A program made the translations under genes and the position numbers. Source: Oscillatoria acuminata PCC 6304 (lineage in GTDB: Bacteria; Cyanobacteriota; Cyanobacteriia; Cyanobacteriales; Laspinemataceae). From it: DNA of 64,000 nt. The stretch is from contig NC_019693.1 of assembly GCF_000317105.1 (NCBI RefSeq), forward strand, positions 3,720,001 to 3,784,000, read 5' to 3'. Shown piece by piece: positions 9,447 through 18,189 of this stretch. The stretch's first letter is position 1. Every line of letters begins with the position of its first letter. Below the pieces are notes generated by a model, which saw only the letters and a list, made by a program, of their open reading frames with translations, had not been told where the DNA came from and made no database searches.

Positions 9447-10364
9447 ATGCGTAAAGTTCCACCCTTTTTCCTCGCTGCTGCCACCACAGTTCTGATTTTT
9501 TTAATCGCACTGCTATCCGCCTCAGCAGAGTGGCTTCCCGTTAAACCGGGCATTCTTTTCGGCATTAGTGGCATCGCCCTAGTTAAAAACTCTCTGGAAG
9601 CGATGGGATGTCCCCCAGCTACTTGTTTTGTGATCGTTCATGACAACAAAATAGAGGAAGAGGGTCGTCTGGCTATTTTAACGGTTCACGGACAAGATTC
9701 TTTAAATTATTTACCCCTCCAGTGGCCTGATGGTACAGAATGGCCGATCGATTTAGAGGCGATCGCCCAGGTTCCAGACACTGAGGACTCCGCTTTTATG
9801 GCCGTCACCAGTTTCGGACGAGTCTATCATTTCACCCTCGATTCCACCGGCACAATTCAACTCCTCCACATCTTTTCTCTTCCCGATTTACCCGAAAATA
9901 CTAATTTAGAAGGCTTTGATTTACACCTCCTTGACGGCAAATTGCTAGGGGTCTGGGGACATCGCGGTAGTCCCGATGATCCAGGGGTGCTTTATTGGGG
10001 CTGGTTTAACGAAAACGGGGACCAAATCTCGGGTCAAGGATCGGCTGTGATTACTGTTCCTTGGCCGGAGGAAGATGTTCGCCACATCAGTGACATAAAA
10101 GTTAACAATGCTGGCATTCTCTATATCACTTCCACTCGCGACCCCGGAAATGATGGACCTTTTGATTCCGCAGTTTATGCCGCTGGTCTCTTCTCAATGA
10201 ACGGCGACCAGGTGGAATTTCGTCCCGCTTCTTCTCTGGCCCCTCTCTATCGGGTTAATGGTCATAAAATAGAAGCCTTAGAATTTTTACCGGGCCTTTC
10301 AGGAGGCAAAATTTTAGGGACAGATGATGAAAATCAAGGGTCATCCATTTATCTCAAACGCTAA
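9447..10364 (+). CDS. Secreted hypothetical protein
   Basis: Unrecognised protein of 305 residues from the ATG at 9447, which has AAGAGG six bases upstream; the frame opens earlier at 9384 without such support. It begins with a signal peptide (MRKVPPFF then a hydrophobic core ending near SASAEW), so it is probably exported. The body has repeated short beta-like segments such as GRVYHFTLDSTGTIQLL and GILYITSTRDPGNDG, suggesting a beta-propeller-like fold. No catalytic motif is recognised. It stands alone between the GGDEF gene and the next hypothetical gene. Confidence 0.75.
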   Translation: MRKVPPFFLAAATTVLIFLIALLSASAEWLPVKPGILFGISGIALVKNSLEAMGCPPATCFVIVHDNKIEEEGRLAILTVHGQDSLNYLPLQWPDGTEWPIDLEAIAQVPDTEDSAFMAVTSFGRVYHFTLDSTGTIQLLHIFSLPDLPENTNLEGFDLHLLDGKLLGVWGHRGSPDDPGVLYWGWFNENGDQISGQGSAVITVPWPEEDVRHISDIKVNNAGILYITSTRDPGNDGPFDSAVYAAGLFSMNGDQVEFRPASSLAPLYRVNGHKIEALEFLPGLSGGKILGTDDENQGSSIYLKR

Positions 10365-10451
10365 ATTTTTCTAAGGGCTAATCGGGGAATTTACAGGATT
10401 TTTATGCTAAAATAAGGACAGGGATAAGATGAACTCCACCCCTGAACTATT

Positions 10452-10910
10452 ATGGCTATCACTCTGAGCAAAGAACAGTTGATCCACGAGATAGCAGTCA
10501 TTAATCGCCGTCAAAAAGGTACGGTATTTTCTCCCGGAGTCATTGGGAAAATTTTAGGGAATCCCCAACCCTGGAGAACTCTCAAAAAAGATGAACTCAT
10601 TCAAGTTTTAGAGGCTTGGAATCATCTGTTGCAATCCTGTCCTAAAACCGCCAATTGGGAAACAGTCCAAAGGGGCGATCGCCAGGTCTCTTTACTCGCC
10701 GATGGACAACCCTGGGTGGACTATTTTGGCTTTCCTTCTCTCAAAAGTGCGGAAACCTTTTTAGACCAAGTTTTACCTCATTGTAGCTGGGCGATCGTGC
10801 GTCCTAGTGGGAAGCGAGTTAATGCCAGCTTTGAGTGCAAAGTCTGGGGATTAACCGAGAACAACTTGGCGGTGATCGCACCTCAACGTTTAGAAGTTTG
10901 TACGCGATGA
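10452..10910 (+). CDS. Hypothetical protein (152 aa)
   Basis: I do not recognise the family. The first 60 residues look helical and SAP/Rho-N-like (SKEQLIHEIAVINRRQKG … LKKDELIQVLEAWNHLL), which could bind nucleic acid. The remainder is mixed, with FGFPSLKSAETFLDQVL and a closing WGLTENNLAVIAPQRLEV. It lies 16 bp before the RarA start on the same strand, so cotranscription with the recombination ATPase is likely and a DNA-related role is possible; this is inference from position only. Confidence 0.7.
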   Translation: MAITLSKEQLIHEIAVINRRQKGTVFSPGVIGKILGNPQPWRTLKKDELIQVLEAWNHLLQSCPKTANWETVQRGDRQVSLLADGQPWVDYFGFPSLKSAETFLDQVLPHCSWAIVRPSGKRVNASFECKVWGLTENNLAVIAPQRLEVCTR

Positions 10911-10926
10911 ATTCTCAGGGTTGGAC

Positions 10927-13149
10927 ATGAAACGACAGACAAAACTTCCCCCAAATCTGGATAAAGATGCACCGTTGGCGGCGCGGATGCGACCCCGGGT
11001 TTTAGATGAATTTATTGGACAAGACCCTATTTTGGGGGAGGGCCGGTTGTTGCGTCGGGCACTTCAGGCGGATCAACTCTCCTCCTTGATTTTTTATGGT
11101 CCTCCAGGGACGGGAAAAACCACTTTAGCACGGGTGATTGCCAATAGTACCCAAGCTCAATTTATTGCGATTAATGCGGTGCTTTCTGGGGTGAAGGAGA
11201 TTCGGGAGGCGATCGCCACTGCCCAACAACATCGGCAGGACTCCGCGCAACGAACCATTTTATTTGTCGATGAAGTCCATCGCTTTAATAAATCCCAACA
11301 AGATGCGCTCTTACCTTGGGTGGAAAATGGTACCGTAATTCTGATTGGGGCAACTACAGAAAACCCCTATTTTGAAGTCAATAAAGCCTTAGTCAGTCGA
11401 TCGCGCATCTTTCAATTAACTCCCCTAACTCCCACAGATTTACAGCAGATTTGTGAGCAAACTTTAAAAGATGCCGATCGCGGATATGGACATCTCCAGG
11501 TCCATCTGGATCCAGAGGCAATGGCTCATCTCGTTGATGTTGCCAATGGCGATGCGCGATCGCTGTTAAATGCCTTAGAATTGGCCGTGGAAACCACCCC
11601 TCCAGATGACCAGGGCCAGATTCGCATCACCTTACAGGTGGCAGAAGAATCCATCCAAAAACGGGCAGTTTTATATGACAAGGAAGGTGATGCTCACTTT
11701 GATACCATCAGTGCCTTTATCAAAAGTTTACGCGGTTCGGACCCGGATGCAGCCCTGTACTGGTTAGCCAAAATGGTTTATGCCGGGGAAGATCCGCGTT
11801 TTATCTTCCGTCGGATGTTGATTTTAGCCAGTGAAGATATTGGATTGGCGGACCCCCATGCCGTGGTGATTGTGAATGCTTGTGCCGAAACCTTTGATCG
11901 CGTCGGAATGCCCGAAGGACGGTATCATTTAGCCCAAGCTGCCTTATACTTAGCCACCGCTGCCAAATCTAACAGTATTATGGGCTTTTTTGATGCCTTA
12001 GCCACCGTAGAAAAAGAACGGGAGGCAGAGGTTCCCAGCCATTTAAAGGATGCCAACCGGGATAAAAAGGGGTTTGGACATGGTGCCGGATATTTGTATC
12101 CTCATGCCTATCGCGATCATTGGGTAGAACAGCAATATTTACCCCAAAGTTTGCAGGGACAGGTGTTTTATCAACCGTCTAATCAGGGGAAAGAGGGAGA
12201 AATTGCGACCCAGGTGGCGCGACGGCGGGAAGCGCAGTTAGCGGCAATGGTGGAAGGGGTGGGGGTGGCCCCAGCAGAAGTTCTCACTTATGGTCCTGGC
12301 GATCGCACTGCCGATCGCTGGTTGCAGCGGACTTTGGGACAAGTGGGCAGTCGCCTCGCAGAGGTGCGCGATCGCCTATTTGAGAGGGCGCAACCCCAAC
12401 GGCATCATCTAATTCTGGATTTGAACGCCCAAAGTGGGTTACTCACCTGGGAGGCAATCCGACGAGTCCCAGAAGGGGGCGTTTATGCGATCGCCCGTCA
12501 GGAGTCAGAAGTGAGGGCGTTAATCGAACAATCCGCATCCCTGCCGGAGTTAATGCGTCCAATGGTGATGGCAGCATCTTTATCTCAAATCCGGCAAACC
12601 CTGGAGCAGGAAGCGCCTGGAGTCAAATTTGACCGCATTCTGGGCCGAAATGCCTTGGTTCGGGAAGCGGATAAAATAGCGATCGCCGGGAGTTTGGCAT
12701 CCTTGCTTTCAGACTCGGGAGGGTTAGTTTTAGGGGAAACCCTGCCGCGTTATACTCAGCGCTTATATCGGTTGTTAGGAGGGAAAGGACTCAAAGGGAA
12801 TTTAGGCGATCGGCTGATAGCAGCAGAAGAGGCGATTTATCAAGATTCCCGGGACCCGATGGTGAACTGGGATGCAGCGGATTTGCAACGGGATCTAGAA
12901 TCCGTGGGGTTTCGGGTCCAGTTGCAAATCGAGCGATCGCACCAGGAATTACAGATCACTTCCGCCCTGCTCGATCGCTGGTTTACCCCCTCGAAATCGG
13001 CCAAACCCAGCTATGGGGACCGATTGGCACAGCAGCTTTCGGGGACAGAAGTTCAGGCAGTCGCGGAGGCATTCCAACGCCATCTCCTCCATCAAACAGT
13101 GCAATGGGAAAGTGCGATCGGCTTCATCTGTGCCACCCTGGAGTTTTAA
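10927..13149 (+). CDS. rarA: RarA/MgsA-type AAA ATPase with C-terminal methyltransferase-like domain
   Basis: Replication-associated recombination ATPase related to RarA/MgsA/WRNIP1, which acts at stalled forks. Walker A (YGPPGTGKTT, about residue 59), Walker B (ILFVDEVHRF) and sensor 1 (IGATTENP) are intact, followed by the RarA tetramerisation region (HGAGYLYPHAYRDHW). Unlike the bacterial protein of about 450 residues, this one continues for roughly 280 residues with a segment that reads like a Rossmann methyltransferase (LILDLNAQSGLLTWEAIRR, then GGLVLGETLPRY). Similar fusions are known in cyanobacteria. A TTG at 10921 is possible, but AGGG at 10917-10920 is correctly spaced only for the ATG at 10927. 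Its stop codon TAA coincides with the flank of the MITE that follows, so the native C terminus may have been altered. Confidence 0.9.
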   Translation: MKRQTKLPPNLDKDAPLAARMRPRVLDEFIGQDPILGEGRLLRRALQADQLSSLIFYGPPGTGKTTLARVIANSTQAQFIAINAVLSGVKEIREAIATAQQHRQDSAQRTILFVDEVHRFNKSQQDALLPWVENGTVILIGATTENPYFEVNKALVSRSRIFQLTPLTPTDLQQICEQTLKDADRGYGHLQVHLDPEAMAHLVDVANGDARSLLNALELAVETTPPDDQGQIRITLQVAEESIQKRAVLYDKEGDAHFDTISAFIKSLRGSDPDAALYWLAKMVYAGEDPRFIFRRMLILASEDIGLADPHAVVIVNACAETFDRVGMPEGRYHLAQAALYLATAAKSNSIMGFFDALATVEKEREAEVPSHLKDANRDKKGFGHGAGYLYPHAYRDHWVEQQYLPQSLQGQVFYQPSNQGKEGEIATQVARRREAQLAAMVEGVGVAPAEVLTYGPGDRTADRWLQRTLGQVGSRLAEVRDRLFERAQPQRHHLILDLNAQSGLLTWEAIRRVPEGGVYAIARQESEVRALIEQSASLPELMRPMVMAASLSQIRQTLEQEAPGVKFDRILGRNALVREADKIAIAGSLASLLSDSGGLVLGETLPRYTQRLYRLLGGKGLKGNLGDRLIAAEEAIYQDSRDPMVNWDAADLQRDLESVGFRVQLQIERSHQELQITSALLDRWFTPSKSAKPSYGDRLAQQLSGTEVQAVAEAFQRHLLHQTVQWESAIGFICATLEF

Positions 13150-13288
13150 GGGAACTCCAAAACGTTCGTTCGTAGGATCAACGGAGTCGCCTCGTCAATG
13201 TAGGGGCGCAATGCGCAGGCCCTTGGGGCCTGCGCATTGCGCCCCTACACATACCTTCCTTTCAGATGATTTATATTTTGCAATCCCC
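13150..13288. mobile_element. MITE-like element, copy 1 (GGGAACTCC family) with internal hairpin
   Basis: A 139-bp non-coding unit that begins GGGAACTCCAAAAC and ends TTTTGCAATCCCC, flanked on both sides by TAA. An inverted homologue lies at 42375-42520, also flanked by the same trinucleotide. A near-perfect palindrome fills its centre (13199-13249; arms TGTAGGGGCGCAATGCGC and complement). The left TAA doubles as the rarA stop codon. Confidence 0.7.
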
Positions 13289-13505
13289 TAAGTATAGTGC
13301 ATCGGGCCTGCCATTTGTTATAAAGAATGCGAGCAAAATGTCAGTACACCTAGCATAAGATTGATAGCACTGCGGGTTGCAGTCTGAAAGCAACAACTGG
13401 GGTCCGAGGATGCCTGCTTCTATATTTCGGTAGATGTGCTTTTGGGGTCCAAGGACTACGATCAAAACCGCAGAAAAACTATAAAAACATCAGGAAGAAG
13501 CAGTT

Positions 13506-15071
13506 ATGAAGTTCATATCCGATCCAGCAACGGCGGTTAAAATCGAGAAAATGAAAACCCGGTTACGATCGCAACATCCCCTGCTGCTGTCGAAAGGAAT
13601 TGATCGCACCCGCTTTGAGTTGGATGATGGGAAATCAGGCGATCGCGAGTTTTCCTTTTTGGTCATTGGGGATAGCGGATCCGGACGTCACCTCAAAAAC
13701 AATCCCCAACGCCAAATCGCAGAACAGATGGTCCGAAACCAGGACAACTGCCGATTTATTATGCATACCGGCGATGTGATTTATCTGGTGGGTTCGAGCG
13801 AATATTACCCCCAAAACTTCATCGAACCCTATCGGGAATTTATTGTCGGTGGAGAACATCCCGATCGCATTGCTTACAACAAAATGGTGTTCAAACTGCC
13901 AATTCTTCCCGTCCCCGGTAACCACGATTACTATGACCTCCCCCTGTTGTACGGGGCGATCGCCCAAGCTGCCCAACCCTTGCGCCATCTCTTGCGAGGC
14001 CACTTCCATCTCGATGTGGGATGGCATGGTTCTGACCAAGGTAAAGCCTACGCCCGAGCATTCCTAGACTACCTCAAGGATATTCCCGACTTCCTACTCG
14101 ACGCTCATTTCGATCGCCATTACACCGCCCAAACCGACACCGGACGCTGTTTACGATATCAACCGGGCGAGTTTACCCGCTTACCCAATCAGTATTATAC
14201 CTTTCGCTATGGGGGCATCGACTTTTTTGCCCTAGACTCCAATACCTTCAATGAACCACCCCCCCTTCCTGACACCAAAGAAGGACGTCAATACCGGCAA
14301 TTGCTGGAAAAACGTCGGGATGAATTGGAACGTCAGCAGGTTGAACTCACCGCGCGATCGCAAGAACTCAACCCGGATAATCCCCATCATGCCGAGCAAC
14401 TCGATGAACTCGAAACCAAATTAGAGCAAATCGAAGAAATGCAACTCGATATTGAGAAACAACTAGAAGCTGATGAAAACACCGTAACCGATATTGAACA
14501 ACTCAATTGGTTCAAACAACGACTGATTCATTCTTGGAATACGGAGGAAGTGCGGGGACGAATCTTGTATTTCCACCATCCCCCCTATGTGACTGAGGCT
14601 ACGAAGTGGGACCAAGGTCAGACCCTCGCCATTCGCCGTCAACTGCGGTGGGTTTTAGATCAGGTGGCGGAGGCGGTGGGGGACAAAACTCAAGGAAGGC
14701 CCCTGCTGGACCTGGTACTCACGGGTCACGCTCACTGTCTGGAGTATTTACAAACCGGAGATACCGGACACGCCGATTCCCATATTAATTGGATTGTCTG
14801 TGGCGGGAGTGGATATAGTTTGCGCCGTCAGCGCGAAGAGGGTTCGGACTTAACGGAGTTGTTCCCGGAAACGGAGGAGGAGCGCCTGGTGGCCCGCTCG
14901 AAATTGTTTCTCGGGCGCAAGGGTCGGGGTTCCAATAAGGAGCGCCCCTACTCCTTTTTGCGCGTTGATGTTCTGGAGGGGTCTCCCCCAAAGATGCGGT
15001 TACAACCGATGATTTCCGAACGAACTCACCACAAATGGTACGATCGCCAGAGCGAAGCGTTTATGATTTAA
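13506..15071 (+). CDS. Calcineurin-like metallophosphoesterase with coiled-coil insertion
   Basis: Predicted dinuclear-metal phosphoesterase of 521 residues. The five family motifs are present: GDSGSG (about 54), HTGDVIYLVG, PGNHDYYD (about 137), FHHPPYV and LTGHAHC (about 406). Between motifs 3 and 4 sits an insertion of roughly 70 residues (262-331) rich in Glu, Gln and Leu, a predicted coiled coil. No signal peptide is seen, so it is probably cytosolic. The substrate is not predictable. It overlaps the convergent DsbA-like gene by four bases, so the two messages could interact. Confidence 0.88.
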   Translation: MKFISDPATAVKIEKMKTRLRSQHPLLLSKGIDRTRFELDDGKSGDREFSFLVIGDSGSGRHLKNNPQRQIAEQMVRNQDNCRFIMHTGDVIYLVGSSEYYPQNFIEPYREFIVGGEHPDRIAYNKMVFKLPILPVPGNHDYYDLPLLYGAIAQAAQPLRHLLRGHFHLDVGWHGSDQGKAYARAFLDYLKDIPDFLLDAHFDRHYTAQTDTGRCLRYQPGEFTRLPNQYYTFRYGGIDFFALDSNTFNEPPPLPDTKEGRQYRQLLEKRRDELERQQVELTARSQELNPDNPHHAEQLDELETKLEQIEEMQLDIEKQLEADENTVTDIEQLNWFKQRLIHSWNTEEVRGRILYFHHPPYVTEATKWDQGQTLAIRRQLRWVLDQVAEAVGDKTQGRPLLDLVLTGHAHCLEYLQTGDTGHADSHINWIVCGGSGYSLRRQREEGSDLTELFPETEEERLVARSKLFLGRKGRGSNKERPYSFLRVDVLEGSPPKMRLQPMISERTHHKWYDRQSEAFMI

Positions 15072-15976
15072 GCCGGTTGCCCAGTGTTGCGATACAGGAA
15101 ACCGGCTTTTTCCAGTTGTCCCCCGTTGACGGCTTCATCGAGAAGGATGGTTGTTGTTTCTATATTAAGATTGAGGGCAACGGCAACCTCGGGCGCGGTG
15201 ATGGTTTCCCAGTGGGTGGCATAGGCGATCGCATCGGTGAGAGATCGCTGGGGTTCGAGTTCCGGCGCAATTTGGGTGATGGCATCTCGCAGGACTGAAT
15301 AGGGTCGATATCCCATCATCAGCAGCGATCGCCCTGAGTTTGGGTGCAGCATCATGCTAGGAAACCGGGCGATCCCGCGATAGCGCATTTCTTTGAGGTC
15401 CTGGCGGAATGCTTCCACAGAATTGGGATGGTCCAAATCCTGCTCAAAGCGATCGCCATCAAACCCGAGTTGGGGGTTTAATTCCGCCCCCAGTTCCAGC
15501 AGAATCTCCCTCTGAGCAATATTGCGGCCCTCCAACATCACCGCCTCGCGCAGTCGCCGCAAATAGGACTCCCCGACTTCGGGGCCTTGTTGTAACGCTG
15601 CTTTCACCGCAATACAAGCGGGATAGGAGGAGGTTGGGGGGTTGTTCACCCAGATTTTTTCATCAATAGGCATTCCGGTGAGATGTCGGACCTGGATCCA
15701 AACGGGACCCATTTGCACCGGACGAGAAATATGGTTAAGGGGGTCTCTATATTGCTGCCAATCCCGGAGGAGTCCCCCCATTGAATAGCGCCACACTAGG
15801 CGATCGCCAAACTCATAGCGCAAGCGTCGCCACTGGGGTTCCACCGCCCAACTCCAGGAACAGAGGGGGTCAGTATAGTAGGTAATTTCAATTGGGGCCA
15901 CGGAATTTGAGGTTTCCCCTAGGGTTTGGGGGTCCGGTGATGTCTCCAAGGAGGCGACTGGGGGATAAGTTTGCAT
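15068..15976 (-). CDS. DsbA-family (thioredoxin-fold) protein with CSWS site
   Basis: Thioredoxin-fold protein of 302 residues of the DsbA/FrnE-like group. The family active site follows a first beta strand (EITYYTDPLCSWSWAVEP); it reads C39-S-W-S42, so the resolving Cys of the usual CxxC is replaced by Ser. A downstream cis-Pro region (GIARFPSMML) and an inserted helical domain are present. With one Cys it may act as an isomerase, glutathione-dependent enzyme or adaptor (YjbH-like) and not as a disulfide-forming oxidase; this is inference. No export signal is visible, which fits a cytosolic role. Confidence 0.83.
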   Translation of the reverse strand: MQTYPPVASLETSPDPQTLGETSNSVAPIEITYYTDPLCSWSWAVEPQWRRLRYEFGDRLVWRYSMGGLLRDWQQYRDPLNHISRPVQMGPVWIQVRHLTGMPIDEKIWVNNPPTSSYPACIAVKAALQQGPEVGESYLRRLREAVMLEGRNIAQREILLELGAELNPQLGFDGDRFEQDLDHPNSVEAFRQDLKEMRYRGIARFPSMMLHPNSGRSLLMMGYRPYSVLRDAITQIAPELEPQRSLTDAIAYATHWETITAPEVAVALNLNIETTTILLDEAVNGGQLEKAGFLYRNTGQPA

Positions 15977-16110
15977 GATTAATGACCTTTGTTATAAATA
16001 GGGGTTGAATCGAGAGGGGCGATCGGGATTGGGATAATTTTTGAAATAGGCGATCGGCTGGTTAACCCATGTTGCTTTGAGTTCCAGATCCGGCAGGAGA
16101 TAAATCCACG

Positions 16111-16144
16111 CCTGTAGGGGCGCTTCGGGAAGCGCCCCTACAGG
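16111..16144. repeat. Palindromic repeat of the TGTAGGGGCG family
   Basis: CCTGTAGGGGCGCTT and its complement surround a CGGG tetraloop. It shares the TGTAGGGGCG/CGCCCCTACA ends with palindromes at 5.2, 13.2, 27.1, 42.4 and 55.6 kb. A second short palindrome (GTCGGTTTTAACCGAC) follows at 16188-16203. Confidence 0.7.
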
Positions 16145-16213
16145 CGGTTAAAAACCGACTAAAAACATTACCTCATAAGACTTTCAGTCGGTTTTAACCG
16201 ACTTTAGCTATTA

Positions 16214-16255
16214 GGCGGGTGTTGCGCCGCCGGGTGTTGCGCCGCCGGGTGTTGC
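16214..16255. repeat. 15-bp tandem repeat abutting the catalase stop codon
   Basis: Two exact copies of GCCGCCGGGTGTTGC (16226-16240 and 16241-16255) follow a partial copy at 16214-16225. The array ends exactly at the manganese catalase stop codon, so copy-number change could alter the 3' end of that message. Confidence 0.75.
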
Positions 16256-17236
16256 TTATTTCATCGGCGATTTCGGACTACTCAGATTCGTTTGTGGGTA
16301 GGAAGACCACTGATTCGGTCCTTTCGGGGAGGCTGATTTCACCTCCGCAGAACGCTTCATACTCAGTTCTTGTTCCTTTTTGAACGTCTGTTCTTCCGTC
16401 ATATTCGTCCCTTCACTCGTCTGATTGCGGGTCATCCCTTCAGTCTTCACCACATAATCGAGGGGGTCATCCACATACACCCAATTTTCCCCATCGGGCC
16501 AAGACCCTTGACCTTCATTCCAAGGTCCACGCGCACTAGTTCCATTGGACATATTAAAGTACAAATGACTGTAGCGCGGGTCAGCTTGTAGCACTCCCGG
16601 TGGGAAATTGGGCTCAATGGTTTCCAGGGCTGCCGCGAACATTTTGTAGTGAGAAACTTCCCGCGTCATTAAGAAGCGTAAGGTGTCTTTTACTTCCGGG
16701 TCATCGGTAAATTGCATCAAATATTCATAGACAATTTTGGCCCGAGACTCAGCCGCCAAATCCGATCGCAAATCAACCGTTAAATCCCCATTCGCATTGA
16801 CGTAGCTTCCTGACCAAGGCACACCTTGACTATTGGTGACCGTTGGACCACCGCCAGATACTGCTAATAACTGCGGTCCCGTCATCGCAATTTGATGGAT
16901 CAGGTCTTCTCGCCCGGTCTTGTTTCCCCCCATAAATTGCATAATTTCGCTGTTTTCCGCAGCGTTTTTCAGGTCTCCATTGATACCATCCAACAACATG
17001 GTAACCAAGGCCCCGACAATCTCCAAATGGCTAAACTCTTCCGAGGCAATATCCATCAACATATCGTATTTTTCCGGGTACGCCTGACGCGCTGCAAATG
17101 CCTGGACAAAATACTGCATTGCTGCGGCGAGTTCTCCGTTAGGACCGCCAAACTGTTCTAGCAGTAAGGTGGCAAAGCGGGGATCAGGTTTGGACACCCG
17201 CGCATTAAATTGTAATTCTTTGACATGATAAAACAT
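16256..17236 (-). CDS. Manganese catalase
   Basis: Non-haem, di-manganese catalase of 326 residues that disproportionates hydrogen peroxide. Metal ligands match the family spacing: E35 (GPNGE), E67 and H70 in ASEEFSHLEIV, and a later glutamate-histidine pair in TREVSHYKMFAAALE. A C-terminal extension after about residue 270 is polar and Lys/Ser-rich, a variable region in the family. No export signal is present, so it is cytosolic. It has a long leader region upstream and no operon partner. It should protect photosynthetic cells against peroxide. Confidence 0.94.
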   Translation of the reverse strand: MFYHVKELQFNARVSKPDPRFATLLLEQFGGPNGELAAAMQYFVQAFAARQAYPEKYDMLMDIASEEFSHLEIVGALVTMLLDGINGDLKNAAENSEIMQFMGGNKTGREDLIHQIAMTGPQLLAVSGGGPTVTNSQGVPWSGSYVNANGDLTVDLRSDLAAESRAKIVYEYLMQFTDDPEVKDTLRFLMTREVSHYKMFAAALETIEPNFPPGVLQADPRYSHLYFNMSNGTSARGPWNEGQGSWPDGENWVYVDDPLDYVVKTEGMTRNQTSEGTNMTEEQTFKKEQELSMKRSAEVKSASPKGPNQWSSYPQTNLSSPKSPMK

Positions 17237-17970
17237 TATTATTTCCTTGCAATGAAATTCTACTTCTTTAGGGGGAGGGCAATTTTTTAATTGACCTGTT
17301 GATAGAATTGAACACCAACGCTGGATTCAATTTTCTTGGGGTCAATCCTCCTCACCTAAATACCCAGGTTAGCGGCTGATTTATTCTTCAGTTTCTACCA
17401 AAAGTATGAAGTTGGGTTAATAGCCGGCTCATCTATACAAATCCCTTAAAGATTTTTAAAATACCGCTAATGAGTCAAGTAAATTCATTAAAAGCTGATA
17501 ATTGGCGATGTATTCTACCTAAAGATGGATGAGATTAATCCAGGTTTAGAGTATTTTATAGGAGATGACTGTCTAAATAATATAGACCGCAATTTTAAAG
17601 TTAAAATAGTCGTTAGTTTAAATAAGAAAGGGTTGTCTCCTCCCCTTTTTTAGGAAAAACGGGTACCCGGACTGCTAGAGATAGCCCGAGACTGAAAAAT
17701 TCCGAGTTTTGTTTGAGGGATAAACTGACAGAAAGCGGTGGGTGGAATGAGTCCGGTATGAAGATTAGGGTTAGTAGTTGGGTTTGAGGGGAGTAATTCT
17801 TAGGGAGTTTGATAACTCAGGGCGGCCCGGATCAGGATTGAACCCTCACCAGCACAGGGACCTAAAGGGGTGGGAAATTCCTGGGGAGGCGACTGCCCTT
17901 AAACCCTCTGAACCCCATGACTCCGACCCGGACCCTAGCCCTGCATAGATCCCAGACTGCTCCTGAGTGA
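17237..17970. other. Long gene-free leader upstream of the manganese catalase
   Basis: About 730 bp without a supported gene. It is AT-rich near the catalase start and must hold its promoter. I see no recognisable operator or riboswitch. Confidence 0.4.
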
Positions 17971-17978
17971 AGCGATCG

Positions 17979-18124
17979 GGGAGCATCTCAATTTTTGCCT
18001 AAAAACCAGTCGGACCTCTCCCCAAACCCCTCCCCTAAGAGGGGAGGGGCTTTGAGACTCCCCCTTCCCTTTTAGGGAAGGGGGCTGGGGGGTTAGGTCT
18101 CTTGAACAATATTGAGATACTCCC
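17979..18124. mobile_element. MITE, GGGAGCATCTCAA family, with 8-bp target duplication
   Basis: A 146-bp unit with inverted ends GGGAGCATCTCAATTTTTGC and …CAATATTGAGATACTCCC. It is flanked by the 8-bp direct repeat AGCGATCG (17971-17978 and 18125-18132), the expected mark of transposition; the target is part of a HIP1 octamer. The interior holds two C/G-rich hairpins. It is homologous, in opposite orientation, to the unit at 22178-22287. An 8-bp duplication fits mobilisation by a DDE transposase family making 8-bp staggered cuts; which family is not visible here. Confidence 0.85.
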
Positions 18125-18177
18125 AGCGATCGCAAATCTATTTCCATGCCTCCAAAGCCACCCCAAACATGAGAAAA

Positions 18178-18183
18178 TATAAT
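18178..18183 (+). promoter_or_regulatory. Consensus -10 box (TATAAT) of the candidate small RNA
   Basis: A perfect TATAAT stands in front of a non-coding stretch that ends in an intrinsic terminator. The -35 region is not convincing, as often seen for cyanobacterial promoters. Predicted transcription start is near 18190. Confidence 0.5.
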
Positions 18184-18189
18184 CCTAGG

